The position numbers and the translations under genes were made by a program. Positions 42,201 through 50,543 of a stretch of DNA of 58,562 nt are shown here, piece by piece. Numbering within the stretch: the stretch's first letter is position 1; each line of letters starts with the position of its first letter. The notes beneath the pieces are model-generated. The model did not search any database. It worked only from the letters and a program-made list of their open reading frames with translations, and was not told where the DNA came from. Origin of the DNA: Nitrospira sp. (lineage in GTDB: Bacteria > Nitrospirota > Nitrospiria > Nitrospirales > Nitrospiraceae); NCBI GenBank assembly GCA_020853775.1, contig JADYYH010000015.1, positions 1-58,562 on the forward strand. Direction: 5' to 3'.

Positions 42201-43603
42201 TTGCAGGTTCCATTGATCGGCCGTGGAGGAGCAGCGCCATCGCTCCCGGTGCAATGTTGCCCATGATGAGCATGCGCATAGTCTTGCAGGGCCGTCGGGA
42301 TATTCTGGTCTTGCGTCGGTTCACCATCCGTAAACACGATCACAAACGTCCGACAGCAGGCCACAACCTGAGAACTCGATGACCAGGGCGGGGTATGGTT
42401 TTGCCCAAAAAAATACGGGTCGCGGCCACAGGCACTCGTGATATAGCTGGCGGGACATGTTTCAGAACCGACCAATGCCGTCAATTCACTCGTTCCAATC
42501 GAACCGGCCCCGTTCGTGGCAAAATTGACGCCGTTCGAATTGCCTCCGGAAAACGCGATCGGATAGACATAGCCGGTTCCAAGGGTTGACTGGATCTGCG
42601 CGACATACCGCGCAGTTTCATACAGGGCCTCGCTGAGCGGAGTCCAGGTTGACGGATAGGACTCCTGCACCGCATCCACCATGGCCGCCGCATTCGTATT
42701 AAACGTCTCGACCCCAGTTCCAGACCAATCGATAGACTGGCGGGAACCGGCCCCGACCAGCATACGCGCGCCCTCGCTACTGGATTTAAATTCCATTAGC
42801 CCGAACCGCGCTTTACTGCCGATCTGCTGAATGACCCCGGTCGGTTCTGTCGTGTATCCAACCTTCAGTTCGTACTTACGAACACTGTAGGCGTCCCCGC
42901 AGTTGCTGTCGAACGTCGTGTCATTATCGACGCAAAAATAGGCACTTGATACACCGATTGAGATCGTCACGGGATTGCTTCCCCTATCAGCGAGCGGAAT
43001 TCGCCCGACATAGGTATTGGCGCCGACTCCACCGTTATAGCCCACATCGGCGCGCTCCGTGTTCACCCCTTGAGATTGTGCGCGAACCGTCTTCAAGGCG
43101 GGCGTTCCTGTAGCCGTACATGTGCCATCCGTAGCTCTGGCAGCCGCGCAATCACCGCCGATCATCGCTCGTTTCACGGCATCAAACCGGCGCAACGTCG
43201 ACCAATTCAAGAAATTCCCGTCCCACTGCGTGTCCGGACAGGCGAAATCCAGTGTTGCCTTGCTGGTCCCGCTCTCGAATCGCTTATCGGTCGTGTTGTA
43301 GGTATAGCAGCGAAGAGAATCAAAGTAGCCCGAATAACGCGTGGTATTGGTCCATGTCGTGGTGGTCGAGGTGTTGCCGTCCGCCAGAGTCCCGCAGGAG
43401 GTCGACTCACAAGCCCGGTTGCTCATACTGCCGGAATTGTCCATCAGAATGATGATATTCGGGGTCGTTGCGTTCGACACGAAGGGCGGGACAGCCGTGT
43501 AATCCGCGTTGGAGACAACGGCGGCCGCATCGTCGGAGCCCCACAGACCGGAACTGACACTACCGGCAAGCACCACCAGCGAGACCAGAGTTCGGCAATT
43601 CAT
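39230..43603 (-). CDS. pilY1: PilY1-type type IV pilus tip adhesin
   Basis: A 1457-residue exported protein with a signal peptide. The N-terminal part is a von Willebrand A domain whose MIDAS motif is DNSGSMS at residue 55. Several calcium-binding-like DxDxDG motifs follow, such as EDTNEDGIP, EDTNQDGRLD, YEDRDGDGIA and DADHDGVVDSG. The C-terminal half is the PilY1 beta-propeller (AYVGGNDGMLHAFNAGYY, LWGFVPYELLPQLEFL, YYVDLPLKVADVRIF). PilY1 primes pilus assembly, acts as tip adhesin and senses surfaces. AGGAGGAAAAACGC precedes the ATG. It ends the second minor-pilin cassette. Confidence 0.93.
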   Translation of the reverse strand: MNCRTLVSLVVLAGSVSSGLWGSDDAAAVVSNADYTAVPPFVSNATTPNIIILMDNSGSMSNRACESTSCGTLADGNTSTTTTWTNTTRYSGYFDSLRCYTYNTTDKRFESGTSKATLDFACPDTQWDGNFLNWSTLRRFDAVKRAMIGGDCAAARATDGTCTATGTPALKTVRAQSQGVNTERADVGYNGGVGANTYVGRIPLADRGSNPVTISIGVSSAYFCVDNDTTFDSNCGDAYSVRKYELKVGYTTEPTGVIQQIGSKARFGLMEFKSSSEGARMLVGAGSRQSIDWSGTGVETFNTNAAAMVDAVQESYPSTWTPLSEALYETARYVAQIQSTLGTGYVYPIAFSGGNSNGVNFATNGAGSIGTSELTALVGSETCPASYITSACGRDPYFFGQNHTPPWSSSSQVVACCRTFVIVFTDGEPTQDQNIPTALQDYAHAHHGQHCTGSDGAAPPRPINGTCNTNAATPYSDLLAEHKTDYADSGSHYLDDVAYWAHTTDLRPCSGTSDGTIAGLLSVTGHCIPGTQNLTVYSFFAFGNINGRGILAQTARLGGFEDTNEDGIPQTAEWDKENNLTGSSTPDGIPDAYFESSNVDDLQDKLLATIASILRRSASGSSVSVLATASTGEGALYQSYFYPSTIEPSTLSDVKWTGYTQALFIDTFGNTREDTNQDGRLDYKVDLIIKTRFDGVGVKVDKYEDRDGDGIANPTVCNPCGQLLSDILPIWEAGKQLALKGASTRTILTWVDADHDGVVDSGEQLAFTTANEPTLRPYLRAASSAEGTKIINFVRGCDVGTCAEQATTRDRRLQVPAGSGSLKVWKLGDVIHSTPTVVAGPKDRHDAIYGDQSYSAFLQKWYNRRQVAYVGGNDGMLHAFNAGYYHPGDDASASAPANITEHGWFTTAPADNSTGAPLGDELWGFVPYELLPQLEFLSRADYQHTYYVDLPLKVADVRIFTPDTDHPNGWGTILIGGFRMGGSCGACSAGTGAPPMTVNIGGTDYTFYSSYFAMDITNPDAPKLLWSFSSSNLGLTTSAPAVVRVNPAADAKASNTNAKWYMVVGSGPTGYDASVVQSAKVFAVDLATGPGSGNSLVTSYSVGSWNSYIGDITAFDRDLDYRHDVVYFGRVIHDGALPWRGKIYRLTMGAGGATAKFGTVTSPTQWGIASGSARVPTEMLDTFTSGAEMGPVATAPSVTTDDAANVWVFVGSGRYYSKSDKTDLSTQYFVGMKDSVLNAGCNQSAGALNCMDNDLVDVSNATVCVVGVGDCGQASGTNQVSGVSGATTFTGLIGLVQSKDGWVTKLVEPANPPTKPAPYGIGERAVSSPTVFGGVVFFPTFIPTNDICVSSGTSRLWALFYKTGSAYQEPILGKTASGANQMVNKFGSLGEGLAFGVVVHMGSGRDGGSPFGLLINMSQGNFGDCATCTTGGGTIGSNISVPVAIDPRSRFFSWTNQ

Positions 43604-43680
43604 GCGTTTTTCCTCCTCATCTCAAGCAGGACAACAGCCATCGCGTTTCGGCTACGAGTTGAGACAAGACCTTTCATGCG

Positions 43681-44001
43681 CTATTGCGGCAACGTGACCA
43701 CCATCTTATCGATGTGGCCTTCTTTGAGATGAAACTTCACGAGCGAAGTGGGAATGATCCGCTCTATCTCCAGTGGCTCCCCTTCGTGGGTAAGCGTTAC
43801 CACCGCAGACTTCAACACGTAACTCCGACCATCGATGCGAATGCTTGATCCCTGCACCTCATCAATCACACCGAACTGAAACCCGACGGTTGAAAACAAC
43901 ATCGGCTCCTGGCTTTGCTCGGTGTCGGCATAGACGGAAGGCGATCCAACCGGCATCAGGATCAGCAGGCCGAGCACCACAAGAAATACTGTGTTGTTCA
44001 T
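43681..44001 (-). CDS. Small exported protein between pilX and pilY1
   Basis: A 106-residue protein with an N-terminal hydrophobic signal segment (VFLVVLGLLILMPVG). The mature part is beta-rich (VIDEVQGSSIRIDGRSYVL, VKFHLKEGHIDKMVV), resembling a small SH3- or OB-like barrel. I recognise no named family. The ATG at 44001 is preferred because AGGGGG lies eight bases ahead; ATG 44007 is too close to it. The gene sits 16 bases behind pilX and 77 ahead of pilY1, so a role in pilus tip assembly is likely by position only. Confidence 0.72.
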   Translation of the reverse strand: MNNTVFLVVLGLLILMPVGSPSVYADTEQSQEPMLFSTVGFQFGVIDEVQGSSIRIDGRSYVLKSAVVTLTHEGEPLEIERIIPTSLVKFHLKEGHIDKMVVTLPQ

Positions 44002-44017
44002 TGCCATGCCCCCTCTC

Positions 44018-44650
44018 TCAATTGATTTTCTTCACACAGGTGTCGCCATCCAAACAGCCGTACACCGAAGTCACCGTGCTATTGGAGCCGGTCGCGGGAT
44101 TACCCGCCATGCAGGTAATCCGATACACATGCTCGGTGCCGGCCACCCCCGTTCCCTGTCCACTCTTCGCATGGGTATAGAGCAGATCGATGTCTCCGTT
44201 GACCGTGAACCCGGGCAGATTCGTCATGACAAAATTCGGGGCTGTGTTCGCCACATCCGCATAGTTGACGGCCGGCGTATTTGCCGGAGCCGGTGACGGC
44301 AGATCGTAGCCATAGATTTCAGCGTAGAGAGTCATGGCATTAGCGGCAGGAACCGGACCAGTCGGCGCGATGAACGAAGCCGGGAGCACCCCTGGAGGAG
44401 ACAACGTCTGCTGAATGATGTTGGCAGCCAGTCCTTCACACGAATCGGCGGCCGCCACCACGGCCTCGGTCGTGCGGAAAAATCCCGCCATTCGATTTTC
44501 CATGCTGGTCACCGTGATGGAGGCGATGCCGAGTATGGTGAGAATCAACAGCATCAACATCACGGTGAGCAACGCAATGCCACGCTGGTCCCTCACCCCT
44601 GTGCACATATCTTGTTGGCCTCGAGCGGTTGTGGCCTGTCGCAGATTCAT
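44018..44650 (-). CDS. pilX: PilX-type minor pilin
   Basis: About 210 residues with a prepilin-like start: a basic leader, then RGIALLTVMLMLLIL as the hydrophobic helix. As usual for PilX it lacks the glutamate at position five. The segments SMENRMAGFFRTTE and AADSCEGLA are typical of the PilX N-terminal domain. The C-terminal half has pairs of cysteines. It works with PilW, PilV and FimT to build the pilus tip that carries PilY1. Start is ATG 44650 or GTG 44653; GAGAGACG supports either. It follows pilW by about a dozen bases. Confidence 0.85.
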   Translation of the reverse strand: MNLRQATTARGQQDMCTGVRDQRGIALLTVMLMLLILTILGIASITVTSMENRMAGFFRTTEAVVAAADSCEGLAANIIQQTLSPPGVLPASFIAPTGPVPAANAMTLYAEIYGYDLPSPAPANTPAVNYADVANTAPNFVMTNLPGFTVNGDIDLLYTHAKSGQGTGVAGTEHVYRITCMAGNPATGSNSTVTSVYGCLDGDTCVKKIN

Positions 44651-44664
44651 CACAGCGTCTCTCG

Positions 44665-45768
44665 TTACAGGTTTCTCGGCTGAATCGTGCGGATCATCAC
44701 GCGCCGTCGCTGTTGCATATACGTGCTCGCGTTATAACCCGTATCTGCCGATGGATTATGGTCGCCGATGATCACAGGCCCGGTGGTGTTGACGGCCTTG
44801 GTTCCCTTCTCATCAAGACCGTCATCCGCGTTCGTCGGCCTGACGACCAGGCTCACTTGTGCCAGCCTGATCTTATCCGGCGTCCACGGCGCAATCGCCC
44901 ACGCACTGTTGGAGACAAAATCTCCCTGCGTGAAGGTGGGAAATCCCGACGTCGAGGAGGCATCTTGATCATCGACAACCCCGTCCGGAAACAAGGGATT
45001 GGGCGCGGCCTGATTGCACCCGTCGCAGGCGTAGGCGAGTTGCAAGTCTTCCACACCATCGACCAGCGACACGTTGTTTCGCACAAGACAAGGCGTGTCA
45101 CTGCCGCAGGTCGCCGGCGCATTCGCCACGACTTGATACCGCACGCATTGCATCAAGTACACAGGCGTGCCGACCGGGAATTGTCCATCGACGAAGTTTC
45201 CGGTACCGAAGCCAATCGACGTGGCATTGACAGCCTGCACCGTCTTTGACAATGCCCCGCCGATGGAAATCGTCGATCCGACCACGAGGCCTTGTGCAAC
45301 CATCTCCGTCATAGCGGCTCCGGAAAGACTGATGCTGTTGTCATACGTCTTATTGTTCGGCGTTCCACCGACCGCCGCCGTCAGTGTCCACCCGGTCGTA
45401 TTCACCACCGGCAACACCATTGACACGCTATCAGCCCCGGTGTCCGCACCTGTCGGCGTTTGGTCTTGGGGCAGCAGTCCAACCGGCTTGACGACGGCGC
45501 CAATGGTGGCATTGCACGCGCCCACAGATCCGGTTGCCGGATCGGTCGCATTGTAATTAAAGCCGGCCAGTTTGATATCCCGGCTGAGCAAGTCGATGGC
45601 CAATCGCACATTCTGTTGCGTGTCCGCGACCTGTGTGTTGACGACATTGGCGCGATTCGAGGTGACCACCGTGGTCATCGTCGCCGCCACAATCACCACT
45701 GTGATCAGAACAGCTGCCATCAGTTCCACGAGAGTGAAGCCCTGCTGGTTCCAGTCGAATCTACGCAT
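44665..45768 (-). CDS. pilW: PilW-type minor pilin
   Basis: A 367-residue prepilin. The cleavage site and helix read QQGFTLVELMAAVLI with the conserved glutamate at position five of the mature protein. The C-terminal part is beta-rich and includes cysteine pairs (CGSDTPC, ACDGC). The family is the minor pilin PilW, part of the tip complex. GGAG eight bases ahead supports ATG 45768; the longer frame to 46047 runs antiframe through pilV. It is 20 bases behind pilV. Confidence 0.88.
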   Translation of the reverse strand: MRRFDWNQQGFTLVELMAAVLITVVIVAATMTTVVTSNRANVVNTQVADTQQNVRLAIDLLSRDIKLAGFNYNATDPATGSVGACNATIGAVVKPVGLLPQDQTPTGADTGADSVSMVLPVVNTTGWTLTAAVGGTPNNKTYDNSISLSGAAMTEMVAQGLVVGSTISIGGALSKTVQAVNATSIGFGTGNFVDGQFPVGTPVYLMQCVRYQVVANAPATCGSDTPCLVRNNVSLVDGVEDLQLAYACDGCNQAAPNPLFPDGVVDDQDASSTSGFPTFTQGDFVSNSAWAIAPWTPDKIRLAQVSLVVRPTNADDGLDEKGTKAVNTTGPVIIGDHNPSADTGYNASTYMQQRRRVMIRTIQPRNL

Positions 45769-45788
45769 CGTCATGCTCCAGGCTACGC

Positions 45789-46313
45789 CTATTCCGGCGC
45801 GACCATCGTCGTAAACATCGCGGTCTTGGTCCGGACCGTACTCACATCCGTCTGTCTGGTTTGCCAGCTGACGGTCACCGTGACGAGGAACCGGTTCATC
45901 GTCACCGGATTCGCCGTCGGAGCCGGATCGAGTTGGGCTACCGTGACCATTCCGGTGGCGCTCGGGAGACCAGAATTGGCCACCAGCGTTTGCCACTGCG
46001 TGCAATCTCCCAACGCCATACGTTGAGTGTTCGCGCTCTGTGCACAAGCCACACTCGTGTTGGTGTTATGGTAGTCCATGACACGCTGGCGGTTATTTTG
46101 AACACGCTCGGCCATATCGGCAGCGATATTGGTGACTCGCGACATGTCGTTGGCGTCAACATTTTTTCCCAGCGACATTCCCGACAATCCTGCAAGGCCT
46201 AACAGTCCGACAGAAAGCACGCCTGCCGCGATCATCGCTTCCAGCAGGGTGAACCCTTGTTGACGGCGAGCGACCATCCTTGACAGGGCCTTCGATTCTC
46301 TCGCGTGTTTCAT
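45789..46313 (-). CDS. pilV: PilV-type minor pilin
   Basis: A 174-residue prepilin with the signal QQGFTLLEAMIAAGVLSVG, cleaved after Gly and with Glu at position five. The following GLAGLSGM and DMAERVQNNR are typical of PilV/MshD-type minor pilins. AGAGG ahead of ATG 46313 supports the start; the stop of fimT lies seven bases upstream. It is the second gene of the downstream minor-pilin cassette. Confidence 0.88.
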   Translation of the reverse strand: MKHARESKALSRMVARRQQGFTLLEAMIAAGVLSVGLLGLAGLSGMSLGKNVDANDMSRVTNIAADMAERVQNNRQRVMDYHNTNTSVACAQSANTQRMALGDCTQWQTLVANSGLPSATGMVTVAQLDPAPTANPVTMNRFLVTVTVSWQTRQTDVSTVRTKTAMFTTMVAPE

Positions 46314-46320
46314 GCAGCCT

Positions 46321-46824
46321 CTATGGGCACGTTGCGTGGGCACACCAGTTCACCTTGCCTGACGGGGTGATGACGAGTGAGTAGACCGTGCCCTGCTGAG
46401 ACACCAAGGTCAGCGGCACGTTTGCGGTCGATCCGCTCAAGCCTTGTCGCGTGAATTGCACCGTCGGGCCACCGGTAAATCCAACAATTGCCTGAGGGAG
46501 CACGATGGGAGCGAGCGCATTGCCGAAATCGACGGTGACTCTGCCGGAGGCGAGCGCCAGCGTCACCGTGACGGCCAGGTTACGATTCATCGCGGCCATA
46601 CGAGCCAAATTCAGACTGCCCGCCAATTCGGTCGTGCCCTGTTTCAGCTGATACCGCGCGTTCCATTGCAGATAATTAGGGACGGCCACCATGGCCAGAA
46701 TGCCGACAATCGCGACGGCGATCATCACTTCGATGAGCGTGAAGCCTCTCTGACAACGGACAACGGAGGACCGTTGGTGATAGGGAACGACACACATAGC
46801 GACAAGCAGATGAGCAAGTGCCAT
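46321..46824 (-). CDS. fimT: FimT/GspH-type minor pilin
   Basis: A 167-residue pseudopilin with the signal CQRGFTLIEVMIAVAIVGIL and the GspH/FimT domain beyond it (ELAGSLNLARMAAMNRN). The C-terminus carries a paired cysteine (CAHATCP), likely a disulfide. It opens the second cassette fimT-pilV-pilW-pilX. Start position is uncertain: ATG 46824 gives a 27-residue leader, and ATG 46797 a shorter one; neither has a strong ribosome binding site. Confidence 0.85.
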   Translation of the reverse strand: MALAHLLVAMCVVPYHQRSSVVRCQRGFTLIEVMIAVAIVGILAMVAVPNYLQWNARYQLKQGTTELAGSLNLARMAAMNRNLAVTVTLALASGRVTVDFGNALAPIVLPQAIVGFTGGPTVQFTRQGLSGSTANVPLTLVSQQGTVYSLVITPSGKVNWCAHATCP

Positions 46825-47177
46825 GCCGATGTCTTTTCACAGGAATATTTATCTAACCATTTGATAACTCAGTTGCATTCATATCCCAGGCCGTACACTT
46901 CCGAGCGTTTCCTGATCACGAAGATGACAATTTTCGTCTAGGGTATGGCGATCTTTGCCCATGGGGAACGATCAATAGCAGGAGAAAGGGAGATGCGATG
47001 AGCCAGCGACAAGGCTCTCAAGAGTGGAGAAAGAGGAATTCCATCTTGATAGCAGGCCGAACGGACTGCCACCGTCTTACCAGGGATAGAATTGCTGCAA
47101 GGCCGATTCTTGAGCACAACCGGCCTGCTTCCACAGGGGAAAGGAAGGCTGGAAACAGGCGATTACTCGCCACGGCA
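46825..47177. other. Intergenic spacer between the two pilin cassettes
   Basis: A 353-base gap on the minus strand between the ATPase gene and the second fimT. It must hold the promoter of the second cassette, but no clear -35/-10 or -24/-12 pair was found. It contains the short PilY1-like relic described separately. A plus-strand frame starting at 46998 has a fair ribosome binding site but runs antisense into the ATPase gene. Confidence 0.45.
47041..47076 (-). pseudogene. Relic of a PilY1 C-terminus
   Basis: On the minus strand this stretch reads DGGSPFGLL and, after one missing base, IKM. The intact PilY1 at 39230 ends with DGGSPFGLLINM at the matching place. The DNA is alike at 29 of 34 positions with one gap, and several differences fall at third codon positions, as expected for old coding sequence. 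A stop follows within nine codons, and upstream similarity fades. It is best read as the leftover of a second pilY1. Confidence 0.5.
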
Positions 47178-48977
47178 CTACTTAATAGCCACAGCGCGCA
47201 CTTGCTTGTAGGTGGTGAGCCCTTGGAGCACCTTCTCAATGCCATCCTGAACGAGTGTCTGCATGCCCTCACTTTTCGCGAGTGCCAGCAATTCTCCGGT
47301 ACGAGCCCGGCTTTGGATGAGCGCTTTCATGCCGTCGGAAACCACCATTAACTCATGGATGGGAACTCGTCCGCGGTACCCGGTGTGATGACACGCCTCG
47401 CAACCTCGACCGCGGAACAACGTGAACGCGCCATCATACGTCGGCCGCCGAAACGCCCATTCGTTCTCCCCGAATGCTTGCACCAATTCCTCGTATTCGC
47501 TGCGAGTCGGGTGGTAGGACTCCCGACAGTGCGAACACAAACGCTTACACAGCCGCATCGCCAGCACACCCAACATGGCGTCAGAAAAATTGAATGGATC
47601 ACACCCCATATCGAGCAACCGCACGACCGTTTCCACGGCGCTGTTGGTATGGATGGTGCTGAACACCAGATGGCCCGTTAAAGAGGCTTCGATAGCAATG
47701 TCCGCCGTTTCCTTGTCGCGCATTTCTCCGATCATGATCACATCAGGATCGGCCCGTAAAAATGCTCGCATGGTGGCGGCAAACGTCAGGCCGATTTTGG
47801 GATGCACTTGCACCTGTCGCAGGCCGTCCTGCGTGATCTCTATCGGATCTTCCGCCGTCCAGATCTTCCGTTCGTCCGTATTGATCGATGCCAGAATGGC
47901 GTGCAACGTCGTCGTTTTGCCGGAACCGGTCGGACCGGCGCACAAGACGATGCCGTGTGGTTTCTGGGCGAGCTGTTCCACAATACGGCGAGTCTCGGCA
48001 CTGAATTCACACTCGTCGAGTCGCCTCGGACCGTTAGCGCTCAGCAGGCGAAGGACCACGTCTTCGTTGAATCCCGCAGTGGGAAGCGTCGCCACACGCA
48101 ATTCAATCTCCTGCCCGGTCGTCAATTTGAAACGAATCTTGCCATCCTGAGGCTTCCGCCGTTCAGCAATATCAAGGCTGGCCATGATCTTCACGCGAGA
48201 CACAATGGCCCGGCGATAGGCGGCGGGAATCTTCATGTACGTAAAACACGTCCCATCCACACGGAAGCGCACCGCCGTTTCTTTCCGGTCGGCATACGGC
48301 TCGATATGAATATCCGATGCGCCTCGCCGATAGGCCTCTGCGATGATTTGGTTGGCGAGACGGACGATGGCCGAATCGTTTTCAGTGATCGCCGCGATGG
48401 TGGCGTTTTGCTGCTCCTCTATCTGCGCTTCACTGACCAGCTCGCCCAGAATGTCCGTGATGGGATCGCCGACCTCACGCCCGCATGCATCACTCAACAG
48501 GCGCTCGATATCTGCCCGCAGACCAACGTGGTAGACGACCGTTTGACCCGGAAAGGCCCGCCGCACATCGAAACGTTTGTCAGGGTTATGCGGGTCGTCG
48601 ATCAAGACCTCCACCACCTGCCCCTGCCGTTTGAGAGGAACCCAATGATTCATTCGGAGGTAGTCGACGCTGAGATTTCTCAGTAACTCCGGCTCCACGC
48701 AGGTCTGCTCGTCAGAGGCGAGAAACTGGCACTCGTAGAATTTTGCGAGGGCTGCACCGATCGCCGGTTTTGGAATGCGATACCGGTCCATGAGTAGTGT
48801 GGCCACATCAAGCCGCCTTCGCACCGCTTCTGATAAGACAAGTGCCAGTTCCTCCTGCCGCAGAAATCCTTGATGCACGAGTGGCTCATAGAGGCCAGCC
48901 GGATGGATCCGACTTGGACGTGTTTTTCCCAATGGGAGTCCGCTTGGCACTAACCCAACTGAACTGGCGCGAATCAT
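47178..48977 (-). CDS. PilB/GspE-type pilus assembly ATPase
   Basis: A 599-residue hexameric ATPase of the type IV pilus / type II secretion class. An MshEN-like N-terminal domain spans about residues 30-170. The ATPase domain has Walker A GPTGSGKTTT (348-357), the Asp box SDIHIEP, Walker B DPDVIMIGEMRD (from 411) and the His box STIHTNSA. The metal site has CSHC near 481 and CEAC near 531. It drives pilin polymerisation from the cytoplasm with a PilC-type platform, which is not encoded here. It follows the PilX-like gene by 60 bases, so it belongs to the upstream cassette. Confidence 0.92.
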   Translation of the reverse strand: MIRASSVGLVPSGLPLGKTRPSRIHPAGLYEPLVHQGFLRQEELALVLSEAVRRRLDVATLLMDRYRIPKPAIGAALAKFYECQFLASDEQTCVEPELLRNLSVDYLRMNHWVPLKRQGQVVEVLIDDPHNPDKRFDVRRAFPGQTVVYHVGLRADIERLLSDACGREVGDPITDILGELVSEAQIEEQQNATIAAITENDSAIVRLANQIIAEAYRRGASDIHIEPYADRKETAVRFRVDGTCFTYMKIPAAYRRAIVSRVKIMASLDIAERRKPQDGKIRFKLTTGQEIELRVATLPTAGFNEDVVLRLLSANGPRRLDECEFSAETRRIVEQLAQKPHGIVLCAGPTGSGKTTTLHAILASINTDERKIWTAEDPIEITQDGLRQVQVHPKIGLTFAATMRAFLRADPDVIMIGEMRDKETADIAIEASLTGHLVFSTIHTNSAVETVVRLLDMGCDPFNFSDAMLGVLAMRLCKRLCSHCRESYHPTRSEYEELVQAFGENEWAFRRPTYDGAFTLFRGRGCEACHHTGYRGRVPIHELMVVSDGMKALIQSRARTGELLALAKSEGMQTLVQDGIEKVLQGLTTYKQVRAVAIK

Positions 48978-49037
48978 GGTGCTATTCCTTTCAACGACCT
49001 GACCGACTTGTTGATGACTTAGAATCGGACTTCGTTC

Positions 49038-50525
49038 TTATATTTTGGTCTGCCAACTGCCGGGGGCGACAAAGACCACCGGCAAACCCTGCACAAGTCC
49101 TTCGCGAAGATCGTGGTTGTACCAAACCTCCAGCATGCCCGATCCATTGGCCGCTTCCATGATCGTCCCTTGTGCCACCACCCCGCCGTACACTTTGAGA
49201 TGGCCGGTAAATCGAACGTCCCCTGCGGCATACACAACCCCCTGAAGATGAATGCCGGACAGCTGCACCGGTACCCGTGCCCCAAGTGACTGCTGCCCTT
49301 CTGGCGGCGGGCTCAGCGCCGGCACGGCTCTTCCGGAACTTCCTGCCTTCCACAACACATGTGCATTCACAAGAAAAATGCCCTCGGCATAGTCCTGATC
49401 GAGCACAATCGTGCCCAAATTATCGAAGCGGGGTGGCATCCCATCAAGGGTATCGACAAATACGAGCCCCCGATGATCTCCCGGCCCCTTTGAAGCAAAC
49501 ACCTCGGATGCAGGACGTCCCATGCCTGGCTGAACTACGCCGCCCGCGTACAAGAGCCCCTCTCGGTCGATCCCATACACCTGACCAAACTGCATCGCCA
49601 TTCGCTTCAAGCTCGCGTACTCCCACTGATCCACTTTGATGCCGGGAACCGGCTCTTGGTGCGGATGGACATTCAATGGCACGCCCGCCCAGGCCTCGAT
49701 CGGAAGTTGGGCAAAATAGGCATCACCCCCCAGCCGGATCGTCAGCCAGCGATCCTCACGTTGCCCCATTTCGTCATAGGCCTGTCCATTCACAGGAGCC
49801 ATTCCGCTCTTGATCGGAACCTCTTCCGGCCGGGGGAAATAAGCCCGGCCACGGACCACCATTTCACCCCAATGCGCAAAGACCGAACCGGCGCGCGCCT
49901 GCACTGCCTCGCTGCCAAGGGCACCGCTTTGCAGCGGCGCGTGCAGGGCCGGAATGGCATAGGCCCCGAATTCCATGCTCACTGTCTTGGTCACGCGAGA
50001 GGCAGGGCCAGCCCCAGCCGTCACTTCGACGGTGCAGAGCAAACCCGGTCTCGTGGCACCGTAGACTCGTAATTTGAGAATTTTCGCAAGACCCTTGAGC
50101 GACCTGAACCAACCGGTCTGCGGATCGTTCAATAACCGGTCGTGCTGGAGGTTCGCTGCATCGAACACCACATCAGGAGCTGCGCTTGTCCCGACAAATT
50201 GTGCATGCCCCAGCGCATCAAAATACGATGGGTCTCCCTGTGCATTGATCAATCGCTTGGCGAACCAGGCTGTCCCGATCTCCTGTGGACGAAGTGTTGG
50301 ATCATGAAACCACCCCAACACCAGATCTACGGCCGCCTCAGCAGCGTGATGCGCCACCCGCTCTTCCTGCAAGGCACTGGCCCCGACAACTTCCTGACCT
50401 GCGAGCTGCATGGACGTCATCCCTAAGAGGGTCAGGAGAAACACCACCATCAGCACCGCTAATAACGCCATTCCCCGTTCATCTCGCCGCTTCGTCTGCG
50501 CTGATCGTTCCACACTTCTATTCAT
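49038..50525 (-). CDS. Large PilX-like pseudopilin of the upstream cassette
   Basis: A 495-residue protein with a PilX-like N-terminus: basic leader, then RGMALLAVLMVVFLLTLLG without glutamate at position five, and HHAAEAAVDLVLG as in PilX. The rest, over 400 residues, is beta-rich, contains repeated glycine-strand segments (GIHLQGVVYAAGDVRFTGH, LKVYGGVVAQGTI) and resembles a polymer-forming or beta-helix surface domain. It is more than twice the usual PilX length. Ahead of it, pilW ends 18 bases upstream. It is the least familiar gene of the cluster. Confidence 0.75.
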   Translation of the reverse strand: MNRSVERSAQTKRRDERGMALLAVLMVVFLLTLLGMTSMQLAGQEVVGASALQEERVAHHAAEAAVDLVLGWFHDPTLRPQEIGTAWFAKRLINAQGDPSYFDALGHAQFVGTSAAPDVVFDAANLQHDRLLNDPQTGWFRSLKGLAKILKLRVYGATRPGLLCTVEVTAGAGPASRVTKTVSMEFGAYAIPALHAPLQSGALGSEAVQARAGSVFAHWGEMVVRGRAYFPRPEEVPIKSGMAPVNGQAYDEMGQREDRWLTIRLGGDAYFAQLPIEAWAGVPLNVHPHQEPVPGIKVDQWEYASLKRMAMQFGQVYGIDREGLLYAGGVVQPGMGRPASEVFASKGPGDHRGLVFVDTLDGMPPRFDNLGTIVLDQDYAEGIFLVNAHVLWKAGSSGRAVPALSPPPEGQQSLGARVPVQLSGIHLQGVVYAAGDVRFTGHLKVYGGVVAQGTIMEAANGSGMLEVWYNHDLREGLVQGLPVVFVAPGSWQTKI

Positions 50526-50543
50526 ATGCCCTTACCCCCTTTT

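Noticed and set aside
46860-46940. Possible sigma-54 promoter for the second pilin cassette (GGGATATGAATGC on the minus strand)
   Set aside because: The distance between GG and GC is one base short and the flanking consensus is poor.
46998-47351. Plus-strand 117-codon ORF with a fair ribosome binding site
   Set aside because: More than half lies antisense to the PilB/GspE gene, and the rest covers the PilY1 relic; no protein-like features.
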